Assembly: GCA_002308955.1 (NCBI GenBank) | Contig: DBWJ01000060.1 | Span: forward strand, 5,155 to 19,013 | Origin: Lachnoclostridium sp. UBA1241 | GTDB lineage: Bacteria > Bacillota > Clostridia > Lachnospirales > Lachnospiraceae | DNA length: 13,859 nucleotides | Direction of reading: 5' to 3' | Shown: positions 1-7,548 of the stretch, one piece after another | Position numbering within the stretch: position 1 is the stretch's first letter | How the letters are laid out: each line of letters starts with the position of its first letter | Translations under genes and position numbers: made by a program | The notes under the pieces: model-generated | Told to the model about the DNA's origin: nothing | Seen by the model: the letters and a program-made list of their open reading frames with translations, nothing else | Databases searched by the model: none

Positions 1-368
1 TCGTCCTCGCCGATGCATCCGAGCTTCCTCGGAGCGGCTCCGGTGGCAATCAGAATCGTCTTCGTTTCCATTGTCTTGCTGCCGTCGAAAAGCAGCTCAA
101 ATCCGCCGTCAATCGCGCGGAAATCCTCTATCTCAACGCTCTCGATAATCTCGGTGCCGCAGGCCTCCGCATGCGCACGGAATTTATCCGCAAGGTCGAA
201 CCCGCTGACCGAGGGAATGCCCGGGTAGTTGTCGATGTCCGAGGTCTGAAGAATCTGACCGCCGGAGATACCCTTTTCGAGAACGAGGAAGGAAAGCTCC
301 GCGCGCGCGGCATACACTGCCGCAGCCATTCCCGCAGGACCCGAACCGATAATAATCAAATCATACAT
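1..368 (-). CDS. trxB: Thioredoxin reductase, N-terminal part (cut by window edge)
   Basis: This flavoprotein reduces thioredoxin with NADPH in the cytoplasm. About 122 codons are visible. The protein opens with MYDLIIIGSGPAGMAAAVYA, a Rossmann beta strand followed by the FAD-binding GxGPAG loop at residues 8-13. Next come a GGQI segment and a DIDNYPG segment, which are typical of bacterial TrxB near residues 35-55, and a second FAD-contact strand ending in LIATGA near residue 112. The redox CxxC pair would lie beyond the left edge and cannot be checked. The ATG at 368-366 is preceded by GGAGAG at good spacing, which fixes the start. The CPBP protease gene lies 92 bases upstream on the same strand. 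The paralogue family (NADH oxidase or AhpF-type reductases) is less likely because the protein starts directly at the FAD loop. Confidence 0.93.
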   Translation of the reverse strand, partial: MYDLIIIGSGPAGMAAAVYAARAELSFLVLEKGISGGQILQTSDIDNYPGIPSVSGFDLADKFRAHAEACGTEIIESVEIEDFRAIDGGFELLFDGSKTMETKTILIATGAAPRKLGCIGED

Positions 369-389
369 AGCAAACTCTCCAATCTTTCA

Positions 390-428
390 GGCGCCGGCAT
401 CCCCCGAGGCCGGAACCGCATTTATAAA
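390..428 (-). promoter_or_regulatory. trxB leader: imperfect hairpin next to an AT-rich 12-mer
   Basis: In the trxB direction, an AT-rich word TTTATAAATGCG (428-417) runs straight into an imperfect inverted repeat. The arms are 394-398 and 409-413, with an extra G-C pair at each of 390/417 and 391/416 and a 10-nt loop. The AT-rich word contains a TATAAA that could serve as a -10, but no good -35 lies 16-18 bases upstream. There is no T-run after the stem, so it is not a standard terminator. The same 12-mer occurs at 10684-10695 beside another hairpin. Its role is unknown. Confidence 0.35.
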
Positions 429-460
429 CCCTAATGATTCAAAACCGTCATCCGTTAAAA

Positions 461-1366
461 CTACATAAATTCCGAAACCGTCATCAGCGCAAACATAATC
501 CCCACACCGATGGCAAGCGGAATCGTAAACATCGAAAAGAAAGCCTTTAACTTTCCTTTCCTGTGAAATTCCTGCCGAAGCTTCTCCCATGTACCGCACC
601 GCTGCGCGATGGCTCGAAAAAGGAAGAACGCAAGCAACAGCCCGAACACCGCCACGGCGAGGTAGGATTTCACAACATCCTCAACGGTAAATGTGACACC
701 CGCCGTCTCCCCGGACGCAGCCGCGAGCTCCGGAAAAGCGTACACCAGAATGATGGACAGTCCGTTCACGGTCAGATGCATCAGCATTGAAGCAAGTAAC
801 GAGCCGGTGGCGTAAACCGTCAGGGAAAAGAACACGCCCATGAAGAACGCGTAAACAAACTGGTTCCAGTTCCCGTGCATTACACCGAACAGAAGTCCGG
901 AGAAGAACGCCCCCGGAATTACCGCCTGCTTTGCATAGGTTCGAAAGAACACGCCGCGGTATACGAATTCCTCTAAAATAGCAGGAACAACCGCAACCAG
1001 AAGAAACATCGTGACGAAATCCCTGTTCGCCGCTTCCTCGATGATCAGCGATGTTGTCGGCGTATCCACAAAGCACTGCGAAAGCGCGTTAATAAAGGTT
1101 AAAAACGGCTCGAGGCAGATCATAAAGAAAAACACAAGGATGATCGTCCCGAAGGAAAGCCCCTTAAGGCCTACCTGTTTGAAGACATGTCCGCGCTTCA
1201 CTGCGTAGCAGACCGGAACCAACGCGAGCCCCGCCTGGCTTAAAAGCATCAGCGGTACAAATGAGATTCCGTTATCCGCGGAAATGATTCCGATAATAAT
1301 CGAAACGGCGAGATAACATATCACTGTCAGCAGAAATACCTGGTTGACTCTCTCCGTTTCTCTCAT
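461..1366 (-). CDS. CPBP-family intramembrane metalloprotease
   Basis: A multi-pass membrane protein of 301 residues from the CPBP (CAAX protease and bacteriocin-processing) family, related to the Rce1 glutamyl proteases. The three family motifs are in order: EEFVYRG at 132-138 (catalytic E132-E133 and R137), FGVMH at 160-164 (FxxxH), and HLTVN at 197-201 (H and N). Hydrophobic segments appear near residues 10-30, 38-55, 72-92, 118-131, 152-164, 170-187, 190-210, 235-255 and 280-298. The two C-terminal helices extend beyond the usual core. The start at 1366 has an excellent GGAGGGGAG ribosome site, and a good promoter lies just upstream. The substrate cannot be told from sequence; members act in prenyl-protein processing, bacteriocin immunity or peptide maturation. 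The gene sits upstream of trxB and is divergent from cvfB. Confidence 0.9.
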   Translation of the reverse strand: MRETERVNQVFLLTVICYLAVSIIIGIISADNGISFVPLMLLSQAGLALVPVCYAVKRGHVFKQVGLKGLSFGTIILVFFFMICLEPFLTFINALSQCFVDTPTTSLIIEEAANRDFVTMFLLVAVVPAILEEFVYRGVFFRTYAKQAVIPGAFFSGLLFGVMHGNWNQFVYAFFMGVFFSLTVYATGSLLASMLMHLTVNGLSIILVYAFPELAAASGETAGVTFTVEDVVKSYLAVAVFGLLLAFFLFRAIAQRCGTWEKLRQEFHRKGKLKAFFSMFTIPLAIGVGIMFALMTVSEFM

Positions 1367-1396
1367 GTAACTCCCCTCCGGCGCATACGTAAATGT

Positions 1397-1425
1397 ATTA
1401 TAACATTTTCCGCAGATGAATTCAA
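1397..1425 (-). promoter_or_regulatory. Sigma-A-type promoter of the CPBP protease gene
   Basis: On the minus strand, TTGAAT (1425-1420) and a perfect TATAAT (1402-1397) are separated by 17 bases. Transcription would start near 1390, leaving a leader of roughly 25 bases with the GGAGGGGAG ribosome site. It stands back to back with the cvfB promoter. Confidence 0.75.
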
Positions 1426-1433
1426 GAAATCAC

Positions 1434-1462
1434 TTCATTTCTTTCACGGATTATGCTATACT
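1434..1462 (+). promoter_or_regulatory. Extended -10 promoter of cvfB
   Basis: TGCTATACT at 1454-1462 is an extended -10 (TGn plus TATACT). The -35 at 1434-1439 (TTCATT, 17-base spacer) is weak, as is usual for extended -10 promoters. Transcription would begin near 1469. That excludes the in-frame ATG at 1416 and supports the ATG at 1494 as the real start. Confidence 0.65.
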
Positions 1463-1493
1463 CACCGCAGGACATTCGGACGGAGGAACGGAA

Positions 1494-2333
1494 ATGATTG
1501 CACTCGGAAAGAAACAGACACTGATTGTGGAACGGACCACGGAGCACGGCGCCTATCTGAAGGCGGATTTTTCCGAAGCGGACCACGTCCTTCTTCCGAA
1601 GAATCAGCTTGCAGGTGAGGCGGAGGGCGACAGCGTTGAGGTTTTCGTCTACAAGGATTCCGAAGACCGCCCCATCGCGACGAAGCAGATTCCGGCGCTT
1701 GAGCTCGGCGGATTTGCCGTTCTGCCCGTTGTGCAGGTGAATAAAGTCGGCGCGTTCCTCGACTGGGGACTCCCGAAGAACCTGTTCCTTCCTTATCGCG
1801 AGCAGACCCGCGCGGTGCAGGAGGGCGACGAGGTGCTTGTCGGTCTTTACGAAGATAAGAGCAGCCGCCTTTGCGCGACGATGCGCGTGTACGATTACCT
1901 GCGCACCGATTCACCGTACAAGACAGATGACCGCGTGAACGGCGTCGTATATGAAGTAAGTCAGAATTTCGGCGCATTTGTCGCCGTTGACAATTGTTAT
2001 TCGGCACTCATTCCGAAGGCGGATCTTTCGTATCCGCTGCGCTCCGGCCAGCTCGTCGAGGCGCGTGTCGCAAGAGTGCTTCCGGACGGCAAGCTCACGC
2101 TTTCCATCCGCGAGAAAGCCCACGTCCAGATGGATGCGGACGCCCGGCTCATCCTTTCCTCCCTGAAGGGCGCCGGCGGATTCCTTCCGTTCAATGATAA
2201 GAGCGACGCCGAGGAAATCCGCGCCCGCTTCTGCTTAAGCAAGGCTGCCTTCAAGCGCGCCATCGGACATCTGTACCGGGAACGCCTCATCACCATCGGT
2301 GAGGACGGCATCCGGCTTACCGAGGAAGCCTAG
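1494..2333 (+). CDS. cvfB: CvfB-like S1-domain RNA-binding protein
   Basis: A cytoplasmic protein of 279 residues matching the CvfB/YitL family. In Staphylococcus, CvfB binds RNA and influences virulence-gene expression. Three S1-like beta-barrels are visible near residues 5-65, 74-135 (with VNKVGAFLDWG) and 145-210 (with VSQNFGAFV). A C-terminal winged helix at about 220-279 contains FLPFNDKSDAEEI and an LSKAAFKRAIGHLYRE recognition-helix segment. The reading frame is open from 1416, but ATG 1494 is chosen: it has GGAGGA at ideal distance, it begins MIALGKKQTL as the family does, and the promoter -10 lies at 1457-1462, downstream of 1416. It is the only plus-strand gene here, divergent from the CPBP gene and convergent with comF. 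No intrinsic terminator is obvious after the stop. Its exact RNA targets in this organism are unknown. Confidence 0.92.
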   Translation: MIALGKKQTLIVERTTEHGAYLKADFSEADHVLLPKNQLAGEAEGDSVEVFVYKDSEDRPIATKQIPALELGGFAVLPVVQVNKVGAFLDWGLPKNLFLPYREQTRAVQEGDEVLVGLYEDKSSRLCATMRVYDYLRTDSPYKTDDRVNGVVYEVSQNFGAFVAVDNCYSALIPKADLSYPLRSGQLVEARVARVLPDGKLTLSIREKAHVQMDADARLILSSLKGAGGFLPFNDKSDAEEIRARFCLSKAAFKRAIGHLYRERLITIGEDGIRLTEEA

Positions 2334-2390
2334 CACACCGACAAAGCTGTCTTGCCGGAGAAGCTTAACTCATCGACGAAGCCTAGCTTA
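2320..2390. repeat. Degenerate 17-18-bp tandem repeat, four units, across the cvfB/comF ends
   Basis: Four units start at 2320, 2338, 2355 and 2373, each resembling CCGAnGAAGCCTAGC. Units 1 and 4 share GAAGCCTAGC exactly, and AAGC is kept at the same place in all four. The array covers the last codons of cvfB, the 49-base gap and the last codons of comF. The plus-strand frame of cvfB continues through the array after its TAG. It may be slippage-derived sequence. No terminator-type stem with a T-run was seen in the gap. Confidence 0.5.
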
Positions 2391-3114
2391 CAAACCCGCC
2401 CGCTATGGCGGCTGTCACCGGCGCAACAGCCTTCGCCCCCGCCTTTAATAAAAGGCGCGCGCATGCCTCCATCGTGCTGCCGGTCGTATAAATGTCATCC
2501 ACAAGGATCACCCGTTCAAACGCGTGGTCCTTTTTATATGCCGTAAGCTTCTCTTCGTCTACGGCAAATGCCATAGTAAGATTCTGCAGTCTCGCAACAT
2601 CACTGAGTTCCTTCTGCGGCGCGGTGTAACGGGTTCTTTGAAGAACTCCTTTACAAAACGGGACACCCATGCGGACGGCTAACTCTTTAGCAAGACTCTC
2701 CGCCTGATTATAGCCGCGCTTACGGACCTTCCGCTCATGCATCGGGACTGCAAGAACCGTGTCCGCGTGAAGATTCCTGAGGCGGTCAGAAAAGCGCAGG
2801 ATCAGCTGTTCCGCGTACCACGAGGCATACTCTTCCCGGCTGTGGTATTTGAAGCGGACAATCGATTCCCGCCACAGCCCTTCATAGACGGCAATTGAAA
2901 CACCGCCTGCATAGCTTCTTGTTCGTTTTTGACAGTCGTAACAGAATTCCCGCTCATCGGCGGATAACGGACGGCCGCAGCATAAGCAATACGGCTCGGA
3001 GATAAAAGAAATTTTCGAAAGACAGCCGGGACAGCACACCGGCTCATCAGACAACCGCACCCCGTCGCAGATCGGGCAACGGGGTGGGTACAGAACATCT
3101 AAGATTGAAATCAT
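2383..3114 (-). CDS. comFC: ComF-type phosphoribosyltransferase-fold protein
   Basis: A 243-residue protein of the ComF/GntX family, needed for DNA uptake in naturally competent bacteria. The N-terminus carries a cysteine-rich zinc-finger region: CPIC at 13-16, C27/C28 and C31, CLCC at 43-46, C58 and C61. The family signature RKRGYNQAE stands at 131-139, and the PRPP-binding loop VILVDDIYTTGST at 202-214. The length matches the family. The start at 3114 has GAGGGG close to the ATG. It is the last gene of the mreB-recD2-nucleotidyltransferase-comF run, 61 bases after the nucleotidyltransferase stop, with two small hairpins in that gap. No other competence gene is visible, so whether this organism takes up DNA is not shown; ComF proteins occur widely in non-competent bacteria. 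The family call is firm, the role inferred. Confidence 0.93.
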   Translation of the reverse strand: MISILDVLYPPRCPICDGVRLSDEPVCCPGCLSKISFISEPYCLCCGRPLSADEREFCYDCQKRTRSYAGGVSIAVYEGLWRESIVRFKYHSREEYASWYAEQLILRFSDRLRNLHADTVLAVPMHERKVRKRGYNQAESLAKELAVRMGVPFCKGVLQRTRYTAPQKELSDVARLQNLTMAFAVDEEKLTAYKKDHAFERVILVDDIYTTGSTMEACARLLLKAGAKAVAPVTAAIAGGFVS

Positions 3115-3129
3115 AACCCCTCACAGTTC

Positions 3130-3160
3130 GGGCAAAGCCCTCCGGAAGCGATTCTTCCGG
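3130..3160 (-). other. Two adjacent small hairpins upstream of comF
   Basis: In the comF direction, a 7-bp perfect stem (arms 3154-3160 and 3142-3148, 5-nt loop) is followed directly by a 4-bp GGGC/GCCC stem (3137-3140 and 3130-3133, 3-nt loop). The ribosome site of comF follows within a few bases. There is no T-run after either stem, so termination is unlikely. They may affect processing or translation of the operon transcript. Confidence 0.45.
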
Positions 3161-3175
3161 GTAAAACAAAAACCT

Positions 3176-4090
3176 TTATTGGAACGTCGACTCCGGGAAA
3201 TCCCCCGCGGCGATTCTCTGCTTGATCGACTCGACGAACAGCGGCTTATCCTCCTTGTAGGTGACGCCGAACCATTTGTCGTAGGTCGGAAGAACCGCAA
3301 CGCTTGCGCGTCCGGCGCGAACCATCTCGCCGACTACCTGCGGAAGCAGGTACTCCGCCTTCAGCGGATTCTCCTTCGCTTCGGTAGAAAGGAACTTTGC
3401 GAAGTTTGCCTGCAGCTCGTCAAGGAAATCCGGGGTGAAGCCCCACAGGTTCATCGATACCGGTACATTCGGGTCAAATGTCATGGCATTTCCCGCCGCA
3501 TCCGTGCCGACAACGACGTCGCCCTCCCTCTTCAGGCCAAATCGTTCTTCAACTGTAGAAAGGCGTCCTTCCTTAACTTCGCACACTCCGCGGGTCACTT
3601 CGCCGTGATCGCTTAACGTGTTTCCGAGGATAAAGCCCGCCATGCAGTAATCGTGCTTACTGCCTTCGGGAAGACTCGTCAGATACTCATGGGTTGCGCG
3701 AAATGCTTCCTTACCGTAGAAATCGTCCGCGTTGATAACAACGAACGGTGTCTTCAATACGCCGAGGCAGGAAAGCACGGCCTGGCCGGTACCCCAGGGC
3801 TTCTTTCTTCCTTCCGGAACCGTGAAGCCTTCGGGAATGTTCTCCATCTCCTGGAAGACATACTCCACATCGATATACTTCTCAATGCGGTTTCCGATGA
3901 TTGCGCGGAAATCCGCCTCAAGGTCGCGGCGGATAATGAAAACGACTTTGTTGAAGCCCGCCTCCTTCGCGGCGTAGATGGAATAATCCATAATGATCTC
4001 ACCGCTCGGTCCGACCTTCTCCAGCTGCTTGATGCCGCCCCCGAAACGGCTTCCCATGCCTGCTGCCATAATAACCAATGTTGTGTCCAT
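3176..4090 (-). CDS. Sugar-phosphate nucleotidyltransferase-like protein
   Basis: A 304-residue GT-A-fold nucleotidyltransferase. The N-terminal nucleotide-binding loop is LVIMAAGMGSRFGGG (residues 5-19), followed by a lysine and EKVGPSGEIIMDYSIY. A KPWGTGQAVL segment near 98-107 is typical of base or triphosphate contacts, and FVVINADDFYG near 116-126 supplies the metal-binding acidic pair. These fit enzymes that join a sugar or choline phosphate to NTP, but the family is usually annotated only as nucleotidyltransferase, and I cannot name the sugar. The frame opens at a GTG (4120); ATG 4090 is preferred because AAGGAG stands at good spacing before it and the beta strand begins right after. 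It follows recD2 by 39 bases and precedes comF, which suggests co-transcription. The protein could supply a precursor for surface polymers. Confidence 0.82.
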   Translation of the reverse strand: MDTTLVIMAAGMGSRFGGGIKQLEKVGPSGEIIMDYSIYAAKEAGFNKVVFIIRRDLEADFRAIIGNRIEKYIDVEYVFQEMENIPEGFTVPEGRKKPWGTGQAVLSCLGVLKTPFVVINADDFYGKEAFRATHEYLTSLPEGSKHDYCMAGFILGNTLSDHGEVTRGVCEVKEGRLSTVEERFGLKREGDVVVGTDAAGNAMTFDPNVPVSMNLWGFTPDFLDELQANFAKFLSTEAKENPLKAEYLLPQVVGEMVRAGRASVAVLPTYDKWFGVTYKEDKPLFVESIKQRIAAGDFPESTFQ

Positions 4091-4129
4091 AGTGTTCTCC
4101 TTTCGGGTTTTCTCCGCCACCGGCGGAAA

Positions 4130-6373
4130 TCATACATTGATCTCGCGGATCCGGTCGCAAAGCCCGGTGTACCGCTTCTGTTCGTTCGCGTTTTTGATCA
4201 TATGACGGACCATCTCTTCGCTCCCGACGATCGTCACACAGCTGACGGCACGCGTAACCGCCGTATATAACAGGTTTCTTGATAAAAGCATGCGCGGCCC
4301 GGAAAGAATCGGCAGAACAACCGCCGGGTACTCGCTTCCCTGGGACTTATGAATCGTTACCGCATAGGCATGCTCAAGGTCTTCGAGAGATCCGAACGGA
4401 TACTGCACGGTCCGGCCGTCATCGAACTGAATCTCCATCTCCTCGGCGAAACGGTTGATGCTTTTGATAATTCCGATGTCGCCGTTGTAGATGCCGGTGC
4501 CCGCGTCCTTGATCGTCCCGCGAACGCCACGGACCTCCCATTCCATCTGGTAATTATTCTTGATCTGCATGACCTTGTCGCCCTCGCGGAAGCAGACGCC
4601 GCGGGTTTCGTACTCCTGCCTGCCCTCCTCCGGAGGATTGATGTATTCCTGCAGAACGCGGTTCAGGTTCTCCACGCCGAGTTCGCCCTTCCGCATCGGT
4701 GTCAGCACCTGAATCTCGGCTGCCGTCGTTTTCACATACTTCGGAAGCTTGTCGCGGACCAGCTGACAGACCTCGCGGATGATTACCTGCGGATCCGACC
4801 GCCGCATCATGAAGAAATCCTTGCTCTTGTTGTCGAGGCGGATTTCCTCGCCGTTATTGATCCGGTGCGCGTTCACGACGATGTCGCTCTCTTCGGCCTG
4901 CCGGAAAATCTTCGTAAGGCACACGATCGGGAACGCCCCGCTTGCAAGAATATCCCGTAGCACGTTGCCCGGTCCTACGCTCGGAAGCTGGTTCGAGTCG
5001 CCGACCAGAATCAGTCTTGTCCCGACGGGAACCGCATGCAGAAGCGCGTTCATCAGGTAGATATCGACCATCGACATCTCATCGATAATGACGACGTCCG
5101 CCTCAAGGGGATTGTCCTCATTCCGCTGGAACATGCCGCGGCGGAATTCGCCGTTCTCATCGCCCATGCGCGATACTTCGAGAAGGCGGTGAATCGTCCT
5201 CGCCTCGCGGCCGGTTGCTTCGGTCATGCGTTTGGCCGCACGCCCGGTGGGCGCCGCCAGAAGAATGTGAAGCCCTCTGCTTTCAAAGAGGGAAATTATG
5301 GCATTTATCGTAGTTGTCTTACCGGTACCGGGTCCGCCGGTCAGAACGAACACGCCGCTTCTTGCCGCCTCGAAAACGGCACGGCGCTGTATGTCGTCAA
5401 GCTCGATGTCAAGGTTGTCCTCGATCTTAGTTAGCTGTCTTGCAACCGCCTGGTCGCTGATGTCGTCGCGGAAATTCAGATCATGCAGCATTCTTGCTAC
5501 GCCCAGTTCCGTAAAATACGACACCGCCGCGTACACCTGCCGCTCCTCACCGCCGTCTGCGGTTTCCTTCACCTTGACGATGAGCTTCCGGTCAATGGTC
5601 AGCTCCGCAACTATGTGCTCTAAAAGCTCGAACGGGACACCCAGCAGTTCGATGCAGTAGCGGTACAACTCGGGCTCCGGAAGGTACACATGTCCGTACT
5701 GCGCAGCAAGCTGGAGCGCATACAGAATGCCTGCCCGGATCCGGTTCTCCGAATCCGCCTGAATTCCCATGCTCATTGCGATGATGTCGGCCGTCTTAAA
5801 ACCGACGCCCGAGATATCCTCGGTGAGGCGGTACGGGTCGCTCTCTAAAACGTTTCGCATCTCCGCACCGTACTGCTTATAGATCTTCACCGCAAGAGCG
5901 CCGGTGATCGAATACCTCTGAAGATACATCATGGCCTCGCGCATGCCCTGTTTTTCCTTAAACTGGGCATAGATATCGCGGGCCATTCGTTCGCTGATTC
6001 CTTTAATTTCGGCAAGCCGCTCGGGCTCGCGCTCGATGATGCGAAAGGTTGCGTCCCCGAACTTCTGTACGATTCGCGAAGCCATCGTAAGGCCGATTCC
6101 CTTAATGGCTCCCGAGCCGAGGTAACGCTCCATGGAGAGGCTGTCCTTCGGGATGCTCACCGTAAAGCCGGTGACCTGCATCTGCTCGCCGTACAGACTG
6201 TGCACGGTCATATTGCCCTCGACCGCGACGTACTCTCCTTCGCTGATAACCGGAAAGCTCCCGACACACGTCAGTTCCTCTTCATCGCCTGCCATCGACA
6301 GGGTGAAGATCGTGTAACCGTTGTCCGGATTCCGGAATTTGATATGTTCAATATAGCCTTCTCGCTGTTCCAT
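4130..6373 (-). CDS. recD2: RecD2-type ATP-dependent 5'-3' DNA helicase
   Basis: A 747-residue superfamily 1B helicase of the RecD2/YrrC type, which works without RecBC in DNA repair and replication-fork maintenance. The N-terminal OB-like domain (about 1-80, starting MEQREGYIEHIKFRN) is followed by helix-hairpin-helix segments near 85-230 (for example GIGLTMASRIV and GVGFKTADIIA). The helicase core has Walker A GGPGTGKT at 346-353, Walker B DEMSMVD at 431-437, GDSNQLPS at 458-465, HKSQGSE at 675-681 and YTAVTRA at 703-709. All ATPase motifs look intact and the length is normal. The frame opens at GTG 6403, but ATG 6373 matches the family N-terminus and has GGGGGA before it, though unusually close. 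It lies 86 bases after mreB and 39 bases before the nucleotidyltransferase start, probably in one operon. Confidence 0.95.
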   Translation of the reverse strand: MEQREGYIEHIKFRNPDNGYTIFTLSMAGDEEELTCVGSFPVISEGEYVAVEGNMTVHSLYGEQMQVTGFTVSIPKDSLSMERYLGSGAIKGIGLTMASRIVQKFGDATFRIIEREPERLAEIKGISERMARDIYAQFKEKQGMREAMMYLQRYSITGALAVKIYKQYGAEMRNVLESDPYRLTEDISGVGFKTADIIAMSMGIQADSENRIRAGILYALQLAAQYGHVYLPEPELYRYCIELLGVPFELLEHIVAELTIDRKLIVKVKETADGGEERQVYAAVSYFTELGVARMLHDLNFRDDISDQAVARQLTKIEDNLDIELDDIQRRAVFEAARSGVFVLTGGPGTGKTTTINAIISLFESRGLHILLAAPTGRAAKRMTEATGREARTIHRLLEVSRMGDENGEFRRGMFQRNEDNPLEADVVIIDEMSMVDIYLMNALLHAVPVGTRLILVGDSNQLPSVGPGNVLRDILASGAFPIVCLTKIFRQAEESDIVVNAHRINNGEEIRLDNKSKDFFMMRRSDPQVIIREVCQLVRDKLPKYVKTTAAEIQVLTPMRKGELGVENLNRVLQEYINPPEEGRQEYETRGVCFREGDKVMQIKNNYQMEWEVRGVRGTIKDAGTGIYNGDIGIIKSINRFAEEMEIQFDDGRTVQYPFGSLEDLEHAYAVTIHKSQGSEYPAVVLPILSGPRMLLSRNLLYTAVTRAVSCVTIVGSEEMVRHMIKNANEQKRYTGLCDRIREINV

Positions 6374-6459
6374 AATCCCCCATATAACAAACCTGTCGGA
6401 CACATCCCGGAAGTTTCCCGGTTCTTCCGCTCACTGTAAGCCTATCGGGCATAGCGGAA

Positions 6460-7473
6460 TTAAGACAGAGACAGTTTCTTCCGGTTGTGGCTGTTCATCA
6501 TCTCTACATAACGGCCGGTACCGATAACGACACAGAGTGTCGGATTCTCGGCGGTCATGGTACGGATACCCGTCTTCTCTTCGATGAGGTCCTCAAGACC
6601 ATACAGTAAAGAACCGCCGCCGGTAAGAACGATACCGCGGTCCGCAATGTCTGCCGCAAGCTCCGGAGGCGTGTTCTCAAGCGCCTGATGGATGGCTTCG
6701 ATGATCTGAGCGGTAGGCTCCTTTAAGGCCTCCTCGGTCTCCTCACTCGTTAAGGAGATGGTCTTCGGAAGACCGGTTACGAGGTTACGGCCGCGCACCT
6801 CCATGGAGAGCGTCTCCGGACGCGCATAGCAGGCACCGATCTTAATCTTAACTTCCTCAGCGGTACGCTCACCGATCAGAAGATTATGCTTTCTTCTCAT
6901 GTAACGGACAATCGCTTCGTCGAAGTCATCGCCGGCCACCTTGACCGATGTGCTGACTACGGCTCCGCCCAAAGAGGTTACGGCGATATCGGTCGTGCCG
7001 CCGCCGATGTCCACAACCATGTTGCCGCAGGGTTTGCTGATATCAATGCCCGCGCCGATGGCTGCCGCAATCGGCTCCTCGATGATCTTAACGAAACGGG
7101 CGCCGGCCTCGTAGGTCGCGTCCTCAACCGCCTTCTTCTCAACCTCGGTAGCGCTGCTCGGAACGCAGATGCTGACCATGGGCTTATTGAAACGGCGCTT
7201 ACCGATGGACTTCTGAATAAAGTACTTGATCATACGCTCGGTAACGGAGTAGTCCGAAATGACACCCTGCTTCAGCGGACGCACCGCAACGATGTTGCCG
7301 GGCGTTCTTCCGAGCATCTGTCTTGCTTCCTCACCGATTGCCTTAATCTTGCTGGTGTCGCGGTCATAAGCCACAACCGAAGGCTCCTGCAGAACGACAC
7401 CCTTACCCTTCATATAAACAAGCACGTTGGCCGTGCCGAGATCGATACCGATGTTGGTGGTAAAACTGAACAT
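6460..7473 (-). CDS. mreB: Actin-like rod shape-determining protein MreB/Mbl
   Basis: A 337-residue bacterial actin that forms membrane-associated filaments guiding cell-wall elongation. Phosphate loop 1 is GIDLGTAN at 9-16; a conserved IEEPIAAAIGA helix stands at 131-141; phosphate loop 2 is DIGGGTTD at 155-162; the adenosine loop LTGGGSLL is near residue 286. Length and motifs are complete. The opening (GTANVLVYMKGKGVVLQEPSVVAYD) resembles both MreB and Bacillus Mbl, so the paralogue is uncertain; mreC and mreD are not next to it, unlike the classic mreBCD cluster. An in-frame ATG at 7515 would add 14 non-family residues. ATG 7473 fits the family, with AAAGGGGAA about 11 bases before it. 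An out-of-frame ATG at 7483 overlaps this ribosome site. The gene heads the run leading to recD2 and comF. Confidence 0.93.
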   Translation of the reverse strand: MFSFTTNIGIDLGTANVLVYMKGKGVVLQEPSVVAYDRDTSKIKAIGEEARQMLGRTPGNIVAVRPLKQGVISDYSVTERMIKYFIQKSIGKRRFNKPMVSICVPSSATEVEKKAVEDATYEAGARFVKIIEEPIAAAIGAGIDISKPCGNMVVDIGGGTTDIAVTSLGGAVVSTSVKVAGDDFDEAIVRYMRRKHNLLIGERTAEEVKIKIGACYARPETLSMEVRGRNLVTGLPKTISLTSEETEEALKEPTAQIIEAIHQALENTPPELAADIADRGIVLTGGGSLLYGLEDLIEEKTGIRTMTAENPTLCVVIGTGRYVEMMNSHNRKKLSLS

Positions 7474-7521
7474 AAAACGGCATTCCCCTTTCAAGAACGG
7501 CGCATTTTTGCGCATCGAAAT

Positions 7522-7547
7522 ACAGCGCAGGGTTTCCCCTACGCTGT
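7522..7547 (-). promoter_or_regulatory. Stem-loop with GAAA loop at the mreB transcription start
   Basis: On the minus strand, arms 7547-7537 and 7532-7522 pair over 11 bases (one G-U) around a GAAA tetraloop. The structure begins two bases after the -10 of the mreB promoter. With a start near 7542, the transcript would keep the inner 6 bp, so the mRNA would begin almost directly in a stem-loop. It could protect the 5' end from decay, or the DNA dyad could be an operator overlapping the start site. Confidence 0.55.
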
Positions 7548-7548
7548 A

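Noticed and set aside
1462..2007. Minus-strand open frame of 181 codons, rich in Arg, Ser and Pro, over cvfB
   Set aside because: Its composition is typical of a shadow frame in GC-rich coding DNA, and cvfB is clear on the plus strand.
4349..4960. Plus-strand open frame of 203 codons antisense to recD2
   Set aside because: It lies wholly within intact RecD2 helicase motifs on the other strand.
6374..6459. Possible terminator between mreB and recD2
   Set aside because: Only a 6-bp CGGAAG/CTTCCG stem with a 10-base loop and no T-run was found; it is too weak to call.
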